5,874 bases of DNA from an uncultured Lachnospiraceae bacterium. GTDB lineage: Bacteria; Bacillota; Clostridia; Lachnospirales; Lachnospiraceae. The notes under the pieces were generated by a model. That model was not told where the DNA came from. It worked only from the letters and a program-made list of their open reading frames with translations, and did not search any database. Position numbers and translations under genes: made by a program. The stretch covers positions 1-5,874 of the forward strand of contig CAJTPO010000083.1 in assembly GCA_910578115.1 (NCBI GenBank). Reading direction: 5' to 3'. Every line of letters begins with the position of its first letter. The stretch's first letter is position 1. Below are positions 5,423 through 5,874 of the stretch, in pieces.

Positions 5423-5666
5423 CATAAATCATTTCTTCTCAGAAGTTTACTGATCATCTGTTTTGCGAACTTTCCCTTTTTCATGTTCCAGTCATATATC
5501 CCCGGAACTATATATTTTACTGGATTACCAGTAATTTTTAACTGACCTGTATCTATACCTTTTCAACTGCATCCCCCAAATTATATTTTGAGGGAAAACT
5601 CATTTTGCTTTCTAAAATTTCCGATTTCTGAATTTTCAAATTTGGGGGATAAAATTCTTCCCCCAA
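5422..5666 (-). pseudogene. Frameshifted small gene, about 81 codons if repaired, unknown function
   Basis: From TTG 5666 one frame reads LGEEFYPPNLKIQKSEILES, then KMSFPSKYNLGDAVEK, and hits TAG at 5553-5555. The next frame is closed by a TGA at 5563-5565 and then reads GIDTGQLKITGNPVKYIVPG, IYDWNMKKGKFAKQMISK and LLRRNDL to TGA 5422-5424, right at a terminator. The two join smoothly as AVEK-GIDTG if the A4 run at 5560-5563 had one more A. The start is uncertain: no clear ribosome binding site precedes TTG 5666 or ATG 5603, but the upstream gene stops 5 bases before 5666, so coupling is possible. The C-terminus is basic and helical. I do not recognise the family. A homopolymer sequencing error, a true pseudogene or -1 frameshifting would all fit. 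Confidence 0.55.
5642..5666. other. 8-bp hairpin after the 5672-5851 gene
   Basis: TTGGGGGA (5642-5649) pairs with TCCCCCAA (5659-5666) around a 9-base loop, starting 5 bases after the stop of the small acidic gene on the minus strand. The tail that follows (ATTTGAAAATT) is a poor U-run, so it may slow rather than stop transcription. The same bases fall in the start of the downstream ORF. Confidence 0.35.
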
Positions 5667-5671
5667 TATTT

Positions 5672-5851
5672 CTAAGCTTTTTTCTTACGATTTCTTTGCA
5701 CAACCGCACTCTTAAACGCCTTCATCATGGCTGGCGACAACTCCCCACAATCCTCATCAAAGTTAATTTGGCTTTTTTTCGCCTCTTCAACCTCTTTTAA
5801 TTGTTCTTCCGTAGGTTTTTGTCCACTTTCAATAATTAATGTTCTGGTCAT
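5672..5851 (-). CDS. Small acidic protein, 59 residues, possibly antitoxin-like
   Basis: The ATG at 5851 is chosen over ATG 5872 because AAAAGGAG lies 7 bases upstream of it. The protein runs MTRTLIIESGQKPTEEQLKE, then an acidic helix VEEAKKSQ, an INFDEDCGELSPAMMKAFKS motif (residues 33-52) and a basic tail VVQRNRKKKA. The short basic start, acidic middle and 'DED-x-x-ELSP-x-M-x-x-AF' pattern look like small uncharacterised proteins common in gut Clostridia. Some type II antitoxins such as BrnA-like ones have a comparable layout, but no toxin gene is adjacent in the window, so that role is a guess. Its promoter is off the right edge. The next gene begins 5 bases downstream. Confidence 0.82.
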   Translation of the reverse strand: MTRTLIIESGQKPTEEQLKEVEEAKKSQINFDEDCGELSPAMMKAFKSAVVQRNRKKKA

Positions 5852-5874
5852 AATAAAGCTCCTTTTCTGCATTA

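Noticed and set aside
5571..5650. 80-bp MITE with 12-bp terminal inverted repeats
   Set aside because: There is no target duplication, and the stretch keeps an open frame that continues on both sides.
5588..5800. Plus-strand ORF of 70 codons
   Set aside because: It is antisense to the small acidic gene, which has a proper ribosome binding site and better composition.

Overview
The window looks like a piece of a low-to-moderate GC Clostridia genome, most likely a gut Lachnospiraceae. That assignment is inference from gene style, codon use, strong AGGAGG-type ribosome binding sites and short U-tailed terminators; no taxonomic marker is present. Apart from an insertion-sequence end at the left edge and one doubtful small ORF, every gene reads on the minus strand, so the biological order runs from the right edge to the left.

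Right part (about 4200-5874, minus strand). An intact 59-codon acidic gene (5672-5851) is followed 5 bases later by a small gene (5422-5666) whose frame breaks in an A-run. A strong terminator (5381-5422) starts at that gene's stop codon. Next come a short open stretch (5272-5382), a well-formed promoter (5238-5266) with a 10-bp direct repeat around its -10 box, and a broken gene (4828-5163) that starts with a signal-peptide-like sequence. A small membrane-anchored hypothetical protein (4364-4783) follows; its last 11 codons are made by a 16-bp tandem repeat that runs past the stop codon. A terminator (4201-4246) ends this unit.

Middle and left part (461-4160, minus strand). A second good promoter (4132-4160), preceded by two CTGAGGGT direct repeats 11 bp apart, drives two overlapping full-length ABC exporter half-transporters (599 and 589 residues, ATGA overlap). 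They probably form a heterodimer. Their nucleotide-binding domains resemble NisT/SpaT-type peptide exporters, but no precursor peptide, modification enzyme, immunity or regulatory gene is in the window, so the substrate is unknown.

Left edge. The C-terminal end of an IS4/IS1634-type transposase (plus strand) converges on the ABC operon. The hairpin at its stop codon has a 7-base U tail in the minus direction and is the only evident terminator for the ABC operon.

The 337-base gap 4027-4363 holds the ABC promoter, the direct repeats, a terminator and the tandem repeat. The most notable features are the cluster of small genes each broken at a homopolymer run, the tandem repeat that rewrites a protein C-terminus, and the repeat pairs next to both promoters. 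I found no convincing wholly new system.
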